This document shows positions 41,386 to 49,439 of a stretch of DNA of 64,000 bases, piece after piece. The stretch is from Micromonospora radicis. GTDB taxonomy: Bacteria > Actinomycetota > Actinomycetes > Mycobacteriales > Micromonosporaceae. The notes below the pieces were generated by a model. The model ran no database searches, had not been told where the DNA came from, and saw only the letters and a list, made by a program, of their open reading frames with translations. Numbering within the stretch: position 1 is the stretch's first letter; each line of letters begins with the position of its first letter. The position numbers and the translations under genes are program-made. The stretch lies in NCBI RefSeq assembly GCF_003583405.1, contig NZ_QXEC01000015.1, positions 62,001-126,000 of the forward strand. Reading direction: 5' to 3'.

Positions 41386-42684
41386 TCAGGGGGCGCGCGA
41401 GGCTACGACGACCGCGTCGGGTGGGGTGTCCGGCACGGTGCGGGCGGCAAGCCGACGCACCGCGGTGTTCAGCACCGCGATCAGTGGGACGGCGACCAAC
41501 GCGCCGGTGATCCCGGCGAGCACCACACCGGCCGCCAGACCGATGATCACGGCGAGCGGGTGGATGGCCACCGCCCGGCCCATGATCAGCGGTTGCAGGA
41601 TGTGCCCCTCGACCTGCTGCACCCCGATCACCACACCGAGGATGATCAATGCGGTCACCGGACCGCTGTCGACGAGCGCCACCAGTACGGCCACGCCGCC
41701 GGAGAGCGTCGCACCGACGATCGGGATGAACGCGCCGAGGAAGACCAGGGCGGCGAGCGGGAAGGCGAACGGGATATCGAAGATGACCAGGAAGATGCCG
41801 ATGCCCACCGCGTCGATGAACGCGACCAGCACCGTCGCCCGTACGTAGGCGACCAGGGTGGCCCAGGAGGCGCGGCCGGCGTCGTCGACCTTCCACCGCG
41901 CGGCCACCGGCAGCAACCGGACCAGGAACCGCCAGATCATGTTGCCGTCACGCAGGAAGAAGAACGCCGCGAAGAGCACCAGCACCGTGCCGGTCAGAAC
42001 CTCGGCCAGGGTCGTCGCGGTGGAGAGGGCGCCGCTGGTGAACCTCTCGTTGTTGTTGTTGACCCACTGCTGTGCCTCTTCGAGGTAGCGGTTGAGGTCG
42101 TTGTCCGACAGGTGCAGCGGGCCGGTCTGCAGCCAGTCCTGGATCTGCTGGATGCCCTGGGTCGACTTGGCGGCCAGTTCCGGCACGCCCTTGATGAACT
42201 CGTTCACCACCAGGGTGAGCGTGCCGATGACCGCGGCCAGGCCACCGACCAGCACCACAGCGGTCGCCAGCGATCGCGGCAGCCGGGCCCGCAGCAGCCA
42301 GCCCACGGCCGGCGCCAGCAGGGCCGAGAGCAGCAGCGCCACGGCGAGCGGGATGACCACGATGCTGATCGTGCTGACCAGCTTGACCAGGGCCCAGAAC
42401 ACCACCCCGACGACGATCAGCCGCCACGACCAGGCGGCGGCGATGCGCAGCGCGTGCGGCACGTCGGCGTCGTCGCGGCTGCTGGTCGAGTTGTGCAGGG
42501 CGGTCGGAGGCTCCGCGCCGACCACCGTCGCGCCGGGTGGCGCCGCCGGTCCCGGTGACACCGGCGAGGCCGCCCTGGCCGGCTCGGGTACGTCGGCCGG
42601 GGTGTCCCGCCCGGCGCGGGCCGACTCCCGTCCCGACTCGTACGCGCGACGCAGCCGCCGGCGTATCCGCTCGAATCGGCTCAA
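41386..42684 (-). CDS. AI-2E family transporter
   Basis: A 432-residue polytopic protein. ~95 polar residues come first, then about eight hydrophobic helices with the family's long periplasmic helix region (DNDLNRYLEEAQQWVNNNNE). The TTG at 42684 is preferred: GGGAGG lies five bases before it but overlaps the GTG at 42690. Family members export autoinducer-2 or ions; without a luxS gene nearby AI-2 export is not implied. Confidence 0.9.
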   Translation of the reverse strand: MSRFERIRRRLRRAYESGRESARAGRDTPADVPEPARAASPVSPGPAAPPGATVVGAEPPTALHNSTSSRDDADVPHALRIAAAWSWRLIVVGVVFWALVKLVSTISIVVIPLAVALLLSALLAPAVGWLLRARLPRSLATAVVLVGGLAAVIGTLTLVVNEFIKGVPELAAKSTQGIQQIQDWLQTGPLHLSDNDLNRYLEEAQQWVNNNNERFTSGALSTATTLAEVLTGTVLVLFAAFFFLRDGNMIWRFLVRLLPVAARWKVDDAGRASWATLVAYVRATVLVAFIDAVGIGIFLVIFDIPFAFPLAALVFLGAFIPIVGATLSGGVAVLVALVDSGPVTALIILGVVIGVQQVEGHILQPLIMGRAVAIHPLAVIIGLAAGVVLAGITGALVAVPLIAVLNTAVRRLAARTVPDTPPDAVVVASRAP

Positions 42685-42851
42685 GGGCACCTCCCGGCGA
42701 GATTGGGCCCGCGTACTGCGTCAGGTCGGACAGGATACGCCCGGAGCGCTCGACGCTGGGGCCGCTTCCGCCATACATTGCCCCGCCGGGTGCTCCGGTG
42801 AACCGGTGACCACCGGCGGAAGGCCGGAAACGACACGGTAGCGTCTGCGGC

Positions 42852-43190
42852 GTGACAGCCGACGAGAATCTTGACGCCGGCCTGCCCATCCGGCTGCTAC
42901 ACGACCGTGTCCTGGTCCGGATGGAGGGCAGCGACGGTGAGCGCCGTTCCACCGCCGGCATCGTGATCCCGGCCACGGCCGCCGTGGGCAAGCGCCTCGC
43001 CTGGGCCACCGCGGTGGGAGTCGGGCCGAACGTACGCTCCATCGTCTCCGGCGACCGGGTGCTCTTCGACCCCGACGATCGCTCCGAGGTCGAGTTGCAC
43101 GGCCGGGGATTCGTGCTGCTGCGCGAACGCGACGTACACGCGGTGGCCGCCGAGCGGGTCGAGGAGGACGCCACCGGGCTGTACCTGTGA
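42852..43190 (+). CDS. GroES/Cpn10-like protein, divergent
   Basis: A 112-residue Cpn10-fold protein starting at GTG. The N-terminal strand (IRLLHDRVLVRMEG), a shortened mobile-loop region ending in AGIVIPATAAVGKRL, GDRVLFDPDD and the C-terminal GRGFVLLRERDVHAVAAERV align with GroES. The roof segment is missing and the mobile loop is Arg/Ser-rich (ERRST). It is not next to a groEL; the groEL here is 13 kb away. It is probably a specialised or vestigial co-chaperonin. Confidence 0.8.
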   Translation: MTADENLDAGLPIRLLHDRVLVRMEGSDGERRSTAGIVIPATAAVGKRLAWATAVGVGPNVRSIVSGDRVLFDPDDRSEVELHGRGFVLLRERDVHAVAAERVEEDATGLYL

Positions 43191-43309
43191 GCCCGACGCG
43201 CCGCCGTCCCCTCCCGTACGGTCACACCTTCCCGCGCTGACGCCGTCGGCGTCGTTTGCCGCGCTCCCCGACGGGAAGCCAGCCGCACCACCGGCCCTGG
43301 GGAGGGACG

Positions 43310-43477
43310 ATGCCGGTATTCGTGAAGAAGGTGCTGGCCTGGGGAAGCCTCGCGTTCCTGATCTACTTCATGGCGTTCCGGCCGGAGGGCGCGGCGCAGC
43401 TGTTCAAGGGGATCGGGACGGCCCTGATGATGATGGCCCAGGGCCTCGGCGACTTCCTCACCAGCCTGATGACCTGA
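43310..43477 (+). CDS. 55-residue membrane protein
   Basis: MPVFVKKVLAWGSLAFLIYF then MAFRPEGAAQLFKGIGTALM: two short amphipathic to hydrophobic helices. GGGGAGGG precedes the ATG, so translation is likely strong. Similar short proteins are common in this family of organisms; function unknown. Confidence 0.7.
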   Translation: MPVFVKKVLAWGSLAFLIYFMAFRPEGAAQLFKGIGTALMMMAQGLGDFLTSLMT

Positions 43478-43539
43478 GCGGCCGCGCCCGCTCCTCGGTG
43501 ACGGGCCCCGCCCCGAGCCGCGGGGCGCGGCGTGACCGG

Positions 43540-44985
43540 TCAGTGTCGTGGTGGCCAGGGGGCCGCCGGGCCGGGGCCGTACCAGCCGGGACCGTGACCG
43601 GCGTGGTACGCCGGGGGCGGGGGCGCGGGTGGTGGGGCGAGGACGACCGGGATCGGCACCACGGGCTCGTCGGGCGCCTCGACCGCGCGCTGCGACCCGT
43701 CCGGGAAGCGCAGGTGGTAGCGCTGCCCGTCCCAGACACCGACCGGGGTCTGCGGGTCGCGGCCGACGAAGAACGACCGGTACGCGCTGATCGAGCGCAG
43801 CAGTTCCTGTTCCTCCCGGGCCGTCCGTTCCCGGTCGACCGGCCGGCGGTCCAGGCCGCGCTGCGCGCCGTCGCGCAGCAGTGCGAGCCGGGTCGCCGCG
43901 AACTGGTAACCCCGCATCGCCCGTAGCCCGGCGTCACCGGCGACCCGCCGGGCCCAGACCCGGGCCGCGTGCCGTCGGCCGAGACTGCTGAGCGCGGCCA
44001 CCTCCGGCGGGGTGAGCCAGCCGGCCCGCACGTAGTCCGGCAGGATCCGCTCGGTGAGACGCCCCTCCCAGGCCCGCAGCCACACCGCCAGGCTGACCAC
44101 GCCGAAGAAGATCGGCACCATCACGCCGACGAACCCGAAGAGCGAGATCAGGATCTCGCCGGTGGCCTGGGTCAGCGTCGGGATCAGGTTCCACGCCCCG
44201 TGCAGCATCATCGCCAGCAGCAGACCGGCGATCGGGGCGAGCACCCGGACCCGACGGTCGGCCGTCCGCGCGGCGATGCCCAGGCCCACACCGGTCATCG
44301 CGGTGAACAACGGATGGGCGAACCCGAACAGCAGGATCCGGACGATGAAGATGGCGATCACCTGCTGCGCGCCGGTGGCCGGGCCGTACTGCTCGACGCC
44401 CGAGGCGTAGCCGTACCCGCCGAGGTAGAGGATGTTCTCCACCATCGCGAAACCGATCGCGGACAACCCGCAGTAGACCAGGCCGTCGGTGATGCCCGAC
44501 CACTCCCGGCGCCGGAAGAGCAGCAGCAGGATCGGGCCGAGTGCCTTGGTCAGTTCCTCGATGAAGGGCGCCACCAGTACCGCGGTGAGCGCCTCGGGCA
44601 GGCCCTGGGAGTCGAACCACTTGGCGGCGGTCTCGTTGACCGTCAGCGACGCCGCGGTGGAGACGAAGGCACCCCAGGCGAAGCAGAAGATCAGGTACTT
44701 CAACGGTTCGGGTTCGTACCGGTCGAGCCAGAGGAAGCAGGCCACCAACACCGGGACCGGCAGGATCGCGGCGGCGGTGCCGATCAGCAGCGCCTCGGGG
44801 CCGAGGTTGATGCCGAGCGTGAAGAGCATGAAGATCGCGCAGGCGGCGATCAGCAGGATCACCCCGACGAGCACCAGGGCCCGCAGCCAGCTGAGCCGGC
44901 GGCGCGGCATGCCGGGCCCGGCGGGCGGCGCGGCGGGCACGGGAGGCGACGGCGGCAGCGTTCCGCCGGGCGGGGTGTCGGCCAT
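43540..44985 (-). CDS. PrsW-family intramembrane metalloprotease
   Basis: A 481-residue protein with ~9 transmembrane helices after a Pro-rich N-terminus. The glutamate motif is LVAPFIEELTKALGP (EExxK), with FAMVENILYLGGYGYASGV and FGFAHPLFTAMTGVGLG supplying the downstream Glu and His. PrsW of Bacillus cleaves an anti-sigma factor at site 1. Here a ~150-residue cytoplasmic tail (WLTPPEVAALSSLGRRHAAR ...) with a Pro/Gly-rich end is added. The substrate is unknown and no anti-sigma factor lies nearby. Confidence 0.9.
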   Translation of the reverse strand: MADTPPGGTLPPSPPVPAAPPAGPGMPRRRLSWLRALVLVGVILLIAACAIFMLFTLGINLGPEALLIGTAAAILPVPVLVACFLWLDRYEPEPLKYLIFCFAWGAFVSTAASLTVNETAAKWFDSQGLPEALTAVLVAPFIEELTKALGPILLLLFRRREWSGITDGLVYCGLSAIGFAMVENILYLGGYGYASGVEQYGPATGAQQVIAIFIVRILLFGFAHPLFTAMTGVGLGIAARTADRRVRVLAPIAGLLLAMMLHGAWNLIPTLTQATGEILISLFGFVGVMVPIFFGVVSLAVWLRAWEGRLTERILPDYVRAGWLTPPEVAALSSLGRRHAARVWARRVAGDAGLRAMRGYQFAATRLALLRDGAQRGLDRRPVDRERTAREEQELLRSISAYRSFFVGRDPQTPVGVWDGQRYHLRFPDGSQRAVEAPDEPVVPIPVVLAPPPAPPPPAYHAGHGPGWYGPGPAAPWPPRH

Positions 44986-45055
44986 GCGGTCAGCGTAGTC
45001 ATCTCCGGCACGGCGGGCCGGGCGCATCGACCGCACCGGCCGCCACCTGCGATGT

Positions 45056-46312
45056 TCAGCCGACCGGGGGCGCGGTCGGCGGTTTCGCCGCCGGTTCCGG
45101 TCCGGCCGGCGCGCCGGGCCGGTCCAACTCGCCGAACGACTGCCGAACCAGCCGGTTCGCCTCCTCCTGGCTGATTCCGGAGGCCACCATGAGGTCGCTC
45201 GCGGTGGTACGCACCTGGGCCACCACCACGCTGCCGGAGAACCCCACCCCCTCCGCGTACGCCCGACCGGCCTCGCTGACCGCGCGCAGTGCGCGTTCCC
45301 GGGCCTGCTCGGGCTCCTCGCCCTGGGCGAACTCCCGTTTCAACAGCCGTACCGCCTCGGCGAGATGGGCCACCGCGTCCGGCATGGGCGCCGGCACCGG
45401 CTCGTCGTCCTCGACCAGGGTGACGCCACGCCGGATCAACGTGCCGCTGTTGCGCATCGCCCGGTCGATCGGGTCGGCCGCCTCCGCGTAGTGGGTGAGT
45501 TCGCTGCGCCGGTGCCAGCGGGCCGGGGAGAGCAGCGCGGTCTCCTTGGCGCCCTCGATCGCCTCGGTGAGGGTGGCCAGTTCCTCCTTGTTGTTGCGCA
45601 GTCGGTCCAGCGCCGTCTGGATCTTCTCCCGGTCCCGTTCGCGCAGTCCGTCGGCGGTGACGTCGAGTTGCTCGGCGAGCAGGTCCAGGGCGGGGCGGGC
45701 GGCCCGGTTGAGCACCCGCAGCGGGTTGAGCGGCAACAGGATCGCGGTGACCAGCAGCGCGATGCTGCCGCCGACGAACGCGTCGACGAACCGCGGGATC
45801 TCCAGATGCTCCACCGAGGGACTGAGGGTCACGATCAGCACCGCGGTCGCCGCGGCCTGGATGACGATGGCGACGCTGCCACCGGCGAAGATGGTCAGCA
45901 GGATGGCGGAGGTGACGACCAGCCCGAGCTGCCAGGGGCCGGTGCCGAGGAGGTAGACCAGGAGGTCGCCGACGGCCACCCCGACCGCCACGCCGATGAT
46001 CAGTTCCACGGTACGGCGGAAGCGCTGCCCGACCGAGACGGCGAGGGTGCCCACGGCGGAGATCGGGGCGAAGACCGGCTGCGGGTTGCCGAGTATCTCG
46101 TGCGCGGCCACCCAGGACAGGCCAGCCGCGAGACCCGCCTGCACGGCGAGGCCGAGCGCCATCCGGACCCGGTGGAGCCGGTCGTGCAGGGTGGCCTTGC
46201 TCCGCTGGTGCAGTTGTGCCACCGTCTCGGCGATCCGCGCCGTGTCCACGTCAGACAGGCCTTCTCGGTCACGACGCAGCCAGCCAAGTCGTCGGTCCCG
46301 GGCCACCGCCAT
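45056..46312 (-). CDS. FUSC-family (aromatic acid exporter-like) membrane protein
   Basis: A 418-residue protein. After ~45 cytoplasmic residues come six hydrophobic helices (~45-190; QPVFAPISAVGTLAVSVGQR is the conserved first loop), then a long soluble helical half (~195-410) rich in DRLRNNKEELATL-type coiled coil. This half-size arrangement fits the FUSC/ArAE group. The substrate is unknown. Confidence 0.87.
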   Translation of the reverse strand: MAVARDRRLGWLRRDREGLSDVDTARIAETVAQLHQRSKATLHDRLHRVRMALGLAVQAGLAAGLSWVAAHEILGNPQPVFAPISAVGTLAVSVGQRFRRTVELIIGVAVGVAVGDLLVYLLGTGPWQLGLVVTSAILLTIFAGGSVAIVIQAAATAVLIVTLSPSVEHLEIPRFVDAFVGGSIALLVTAILLPLNPLRVLNRAARPALDLLAEQLDVTADGLRERDREKIQTALDRLRNNKEELATLTEAIEGAKETALLSPARWHRRSELTHYAEAADPIDRAMRNSGTLIRRGVTLVEDDEPVPAPMPDAVAHLAEAVRLLKREFAQGEEPEQARERALRAVSEAGRAYAEGVGFSGSVVVAQVRTTASDLMVASGISQEEANRLVRQSFGELDRPGAPAGPEPAAKPPTAPPVG

Positions 46313-46381
46313 GGCCGCGACTACCCACCACGGCCCGGGACATTCCTCCCACACCGGTCGCGGGTGCGGCAGACTGGCCGG

Positions 46382-47041
46382 GTGGCGGAGCTGATCGAAC
46401 GGTGGCGGGCAGCCGCCCGATCCGCCGGGGCCAGTGACCCGGTGGCGGTCGGGGCCGCCGGGGCCGACCTGCTCGAACGGTGGCGGGAACCGCACCGGCA
46501 CTACCACACCGTGGCCCACCTGACCGCCGTGCTGGACATCGTCGACCGGTACGCCTCGTCGGCGCCGCAGCCGGATCTGGTCCGGCTCGCGGCCTGGTGC
46601 CACGACGCGGTGTACGACCCGCGAGCGGCGGGCGACCGGAACGAACGCGACAGCGCGGCGCTCGCCGAGGTGCTGCTCACCCGTGCCGGGCTGCCCGACG
46701 CCGAGGTGGCCGAGGTACGCCGGCTGGTCCTGCTCACCGCCGGCCATCAGGTCCCGACGGCGGACGGCGACGGGGTGCTGCTCTGCGACGCCGACCTGGC
46801 CGTGCTGGCCGCGCCCGAGCCGACGTACGACGGCTACGCGGCCGCGATCCGGCGGGAGTACGCCCACGTGCCGGAGCCCGACTACCGGATCGGCCGGGCC
46901 CGGGTGCTCACCGGCCTGCTCGCCCTCCCCCACCTGTTCCGGCTGCCCACCCTGGCCGCCCGCTGGGAGCCGCGCGCCCGCGCCAACCTGGCCCGTGAGC
47001 TGGCCACCCTCACCGGCCCGGCGGGATCGGCCCGGCCGTGA
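46382..47041 (+). CDS. HD-domain protein (predicted metal-dependent phosphohydrolase)
   Basis: A 219-residue protein starting at GTG. REPHRHYHTVAHLTAVLD provides the first His, and AAWCHDAVYDPRAAGDRNER the HD pair and following acidic residues, the pattern of small HD hydrolases. Members remove phosphates from nucleotides or related compounds. Its last 32 bases overlap the end of the convergent DUF4031 gene. Confidence 0.85.
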   Translation: MAELIERWRAAARSAGASDPVAVGAAGADLLERWREPHRHYHTVAHLTAVLDIVDRYASSAPQPDLVRLAAWCHDAVYDPRAAGDRNERDSAALAEVLLTRAGLPDAEVAEVRRLVLLTAGHQVPTADGDGVLLCDADLAVLAAPEPTYDGYAAAIRREYAHVPEPDYRIGRARVLTGLLALPHLFRLPTLAARWEPRARANLARELATLTGPAGSARP

Positions 47042-47360
47042 GGTCGAGGGCCGCCGTCCCGTCCGGCTGACCGGCGCGGGGCGGGGTCACCCGGTGGAGG
47101 TGCTTGGGGCGGCGGAGACCGGCGGCGCGCAGCAGCCGGACCAGGTCACGGCTGGACAGCACCTGAGCGCCCAACCAGACCGCCATGGCGAACCGGTCGG
47201 CCGGGATGTCGTAGTGGTCGCGGTCGAAGCCACGCCGGGGCGCGCCCAGCGTCTCGGCGAAGACGTGCAGTTCGGCGAGGGAGACGTCGCTGATCAGGTG
47301 CGACCAGAGGCGGCCCCGCGCCGGCCAGGCCGGCCGGTCGACGTAGATCACGGCAGTCAC
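47010..47360 (-). CDS. DUF4031 protein
   Basis: A 116-residue protein from GTG 47360 (TAVIYVDRPAWPARGRLWSH). YVDRP at the N-terminus, LISDVSLAELHVFAETLG, and RRGFDRDHYDIP with HD/DHYD residues are typical of DUF4031, a short domain found in many actinobacteria and near HD hydrolases. The next gene in front of it is an HD protein here too. Function unknown. Confidence 0.8.
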   Translation of the reverse strand: MTAVIYVDRPAWPARGRLWSHLISDVSLAELHVFAETLGAPRRGFDRDHYDIPADRFAMAVWLGAQVLSSRDLVRLLRAAGLRRPKHLHRVTPPRAGQPDGTAALDLTAGPIPPGR

Positions 47361-47418
47361 GGTACCCGGACGCCCGCGCGGTTGATGATCACCGGGGACC
47401 GGTCGTAGCCTCGGCGAC

Positions 47419-48819
47419 ATGGCCGCCTCCCCGCTCCTCGACGACCTGCGCGCCGCCCTCGGGCCGGACGCGGTGCTCACCGATCCGGACCTGCTTCGCG
47501 GACACGAGCGGGACGAGGCCGACCTCTGTGTCTCCGGCACCCCGCTGGTGGTCACCCGGCCACGCAGCACCGAGGAGGTGGCCGCCGTGGTCCGGGCGGC
47601 CGGCCGGTACGGCGTACCGGTGGTGCCGCAGGGGGCGCGGACCGGGCTGGCCGGTGCGGCGAACGCGGTCGACGGCGCGGTGGTGCTGAGCACCGTGGCG
47701 ATGGACGCGATCCTGGAGATCGACCCGGTGAGCCGGATCGCGGTGGTCCAACCCGGCGTGGTGAACGCGGCGCTCAGCGCGGCGGTGGCCGAGCGGGGTC
47801 TGTGGTACCCGCCGGACCCGGGCTCCTGGGAGTCGTCCACCATCGGCGGCAACGTGGCCACCAACGCCGGTGGCATGTGCTGCGTGAAGTACGGCGTCAC
47901 CACCGAGTACGTGCTCGGTCTGGAGGTGGTGCTGGCCTCCGGCGAGGTGCTGCGCACCGGCCGGCGCACCGCCAAGGGCGTGGCCGGTTACGACCTCACC
48001 CGACTCTTCGTCGGCTCCGAGGGCACCCTCGGCGTGGTCACCGAGGTGACCGTGGCGCTGCGGCCCGCACCGGCGGCCTCCCTGACCCTGGTCGCCGTGT
48101 TCGGCGCCACCGCCGCGGCCGGCGAGGCGGTGGCCCGGATCGCCGCCCAGGGCCTCTCCCCCAGCCTGCTCGAACTGCTCGACCGCACGCACCTGGTGGC
48201 GATCGAGGCGTACCGGCCGATGGGCCTGCGGACCGACGCCGAGGCGCTGCTGCTGGCCGCCGCCGACACCGGCCCCCGGGCCGCCGAGGACCTGGCCGAA
48301 CTGGCCGCCGTCTGCACCGCGGCCGGCGCCGAGGAGGTGTACGCGGCCACCGACGCGGTGGAGGCCGCCGCGCTGTTGCAGGCCCGCCGGCTGGCGCATC
48401 CGGCGATGGAGAAGTACGCCGCGGACACCTACCCAGGCGGCAACGGCGGTCTGATCATCGACGATCTGGCGGTGCCCCGGGGCGCGCTGGCCGAGTTGCT
48501 CGACGGGGTGGCCCGGATCGCGGCCGAGTGCGCCGTGCCGATCGGCGTGGTCGGTCATGCCGGCGACGGCAACCTGCACCCCAACATCGTGGTGGACCGG
48601 AGCGACCCGGCCAGTCTGGCACGCGGCCGGCGGGCCTTCGACGAGATCATGCGGCTCGGCCTGGCGCTCGGCGGCACCTGCACCGGCGAGCACGGCGTCG
48701 GCCTGCTCAAGCGGGACTGGCTGGCCCGCGAGATCGGGCCGGTGGGCGTGCGGGTGCACCAGGCGATCAAGGCGGCGCTGGACCCCAGCGGCTTGCTCAA
48801 TCCCGGCAAGGTGCTGTGA
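47419..48819 (+). CDS. FAD-linked oxidase (GlcD / D-2-hydroxyacid dehydrogenase type)
   Basis: A 466-residue flavoenzyme. The FAD-binding PCMH domain has VVPQGARTGLAGAAN, the PPDPGS..STIGGNVATNAGG motif and GYDLTRLFVGSEGTLGVV. The C-terminal FAD-oxidase domain has GVVGHAGDGNLHPNIVVD and GTCTGEHGVGLLKRDWL. It oxidises glycolate, D-lactate or another 2-hydroxy acid. Stand-alone GlcD-like enzymes vary in substrate, and no glcE or glcF follows. Confidence 0.92.
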   Translation: MAASPLLDDLRAALGPDAVLTDPDLLRGHERDEADLCVSGTPLVVTRPRSTEEVAAVVRAAGRYGVPVVPQGARTGLAGAANAVDGAVVLSTVAMDAILEIDPVSRIAVVQPGVVNAALSAAVAERGLWYPPDPGSWESSTIGGNVATNAGGMCCVKYGVTTEYVLGLEVVLASGEVLRTGRRTAKGVAGYDLTRLFVGSEGTLGVVTEVTVALRPAPAASLTLVAVFGATAAAGEAVARIAAQGLSPSLLELLDRTHLVAIEAYRPMGLRTDAEALLLAAADTGPRAAEDLAELAAVCTAAGAEEVYAATDAVEAAALLQARRLAHPAMEKYAADTYPGGNGGLIIDDLAVPRGALAELLDGVARIAAECAVPIGVVGHAGDGNLHPNIVVDRSDPASLARGRRAFDEIMRLGLALGGTCTGEHGVGLLKRDWLAREIGPVGVRVHQAIKAALDPSGLLNPGKVL

Positions 48820-48835
48820 GCCCGGCGCGCCCCAG

Positions 48836-49354
48836 CTAGGACAGCGTCAGTTCGGCGGGCGTGTTCTGAGTGAGCAGCAGGAGGATCTGCTCGGCCACCG
48901 GCGGACGTTCCTCACCCGGGCAGTCCTGCGAGCTGATCAGACCGGCGGTCGTCAGCAGGCTGGAGGTCAGCGCACCGACACAGGTGATCTTGTAGCCACG
49001 GGCCTCGTCGGTCTCCTTCGCCAGGGCCGGGTCGGCCAGCAGGCTCTGCAACCGCCCGTGGTTCTCCTCGCTGAGCGACCCGGTCGAGGTGACCCCGTCG
49101 CCCGCGCAGTCGACGCACTCCCAGCGCCCGTCCGGCTCCACGTTCAGGGTGCGCAGCGGCCCGTCCGTGCCCTCGTTCTGCAACAGACTGACCCGGTAGC
49201 GGGTGGTCGGGGCGGCGCCGGGCCGACCGTCGTCCGATGTGTCCGGCCGGGCCGCCGCTTCGTCCTGCTGGCCGAAGGGGGCGCACCCGTTGAGGGTGAC
49301 CGCCAACAGGGTGGCAGCGGACAGGGAAGCGAACCGTGACCAGGAAAGCGCCAT
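48836..49354 (-). CDS. lipoprotein of unknown function
   Basis: 172 residues with a signal peptide ending in the lipobox-like LNGC (Cys ~24), so probably membrane-anchored by lipid outside the cell. The mature part is Asp/Pro-rich, then contains a CVDC pair (ECVDCAGDG) and two more Cys (ITCVGALTSS, SSQDCPGEE), suggesting two disulphides. LQNEGTDGPLRTLNVEPDGR is a beta-rich start. No family recognised; it may resemble protease-inhibitor-like secreted proteins. A GTG three bases upstream is an alternative start. Confidence 0.75.
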   Translation of the reverse strand: MALSWSRFASLSAATLLAVTLNGCAPFGQQDEAAARPDTSDDGRPGAAPTTRYRVSLLQNEGTDGPLRTLNVEPDGRWECVDCAGDGVTSTGSLSEENHGRLQSLLADPALAKETDEARGYKITCVGALTSSLLTTAGLISSQDCPGEERPPVAEQILLLLTQNTPAELTLS

Positions 49355-49439
49355 CACGCGCGGAACTTACCTTACCGTAGGTAGCGCGCGGAACCCGCCG
49401 GACGGACATCCATCGGCGCCCAGCTCCGATCTGGACGCC

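Noticed and set aside
47010..47041. Overlap of HD and DUF4031 genes as a possible frameshift or fusion
   Set aside because: The genes are convergent and each has a normal end; the 32-base overlap of tails is not unusual.
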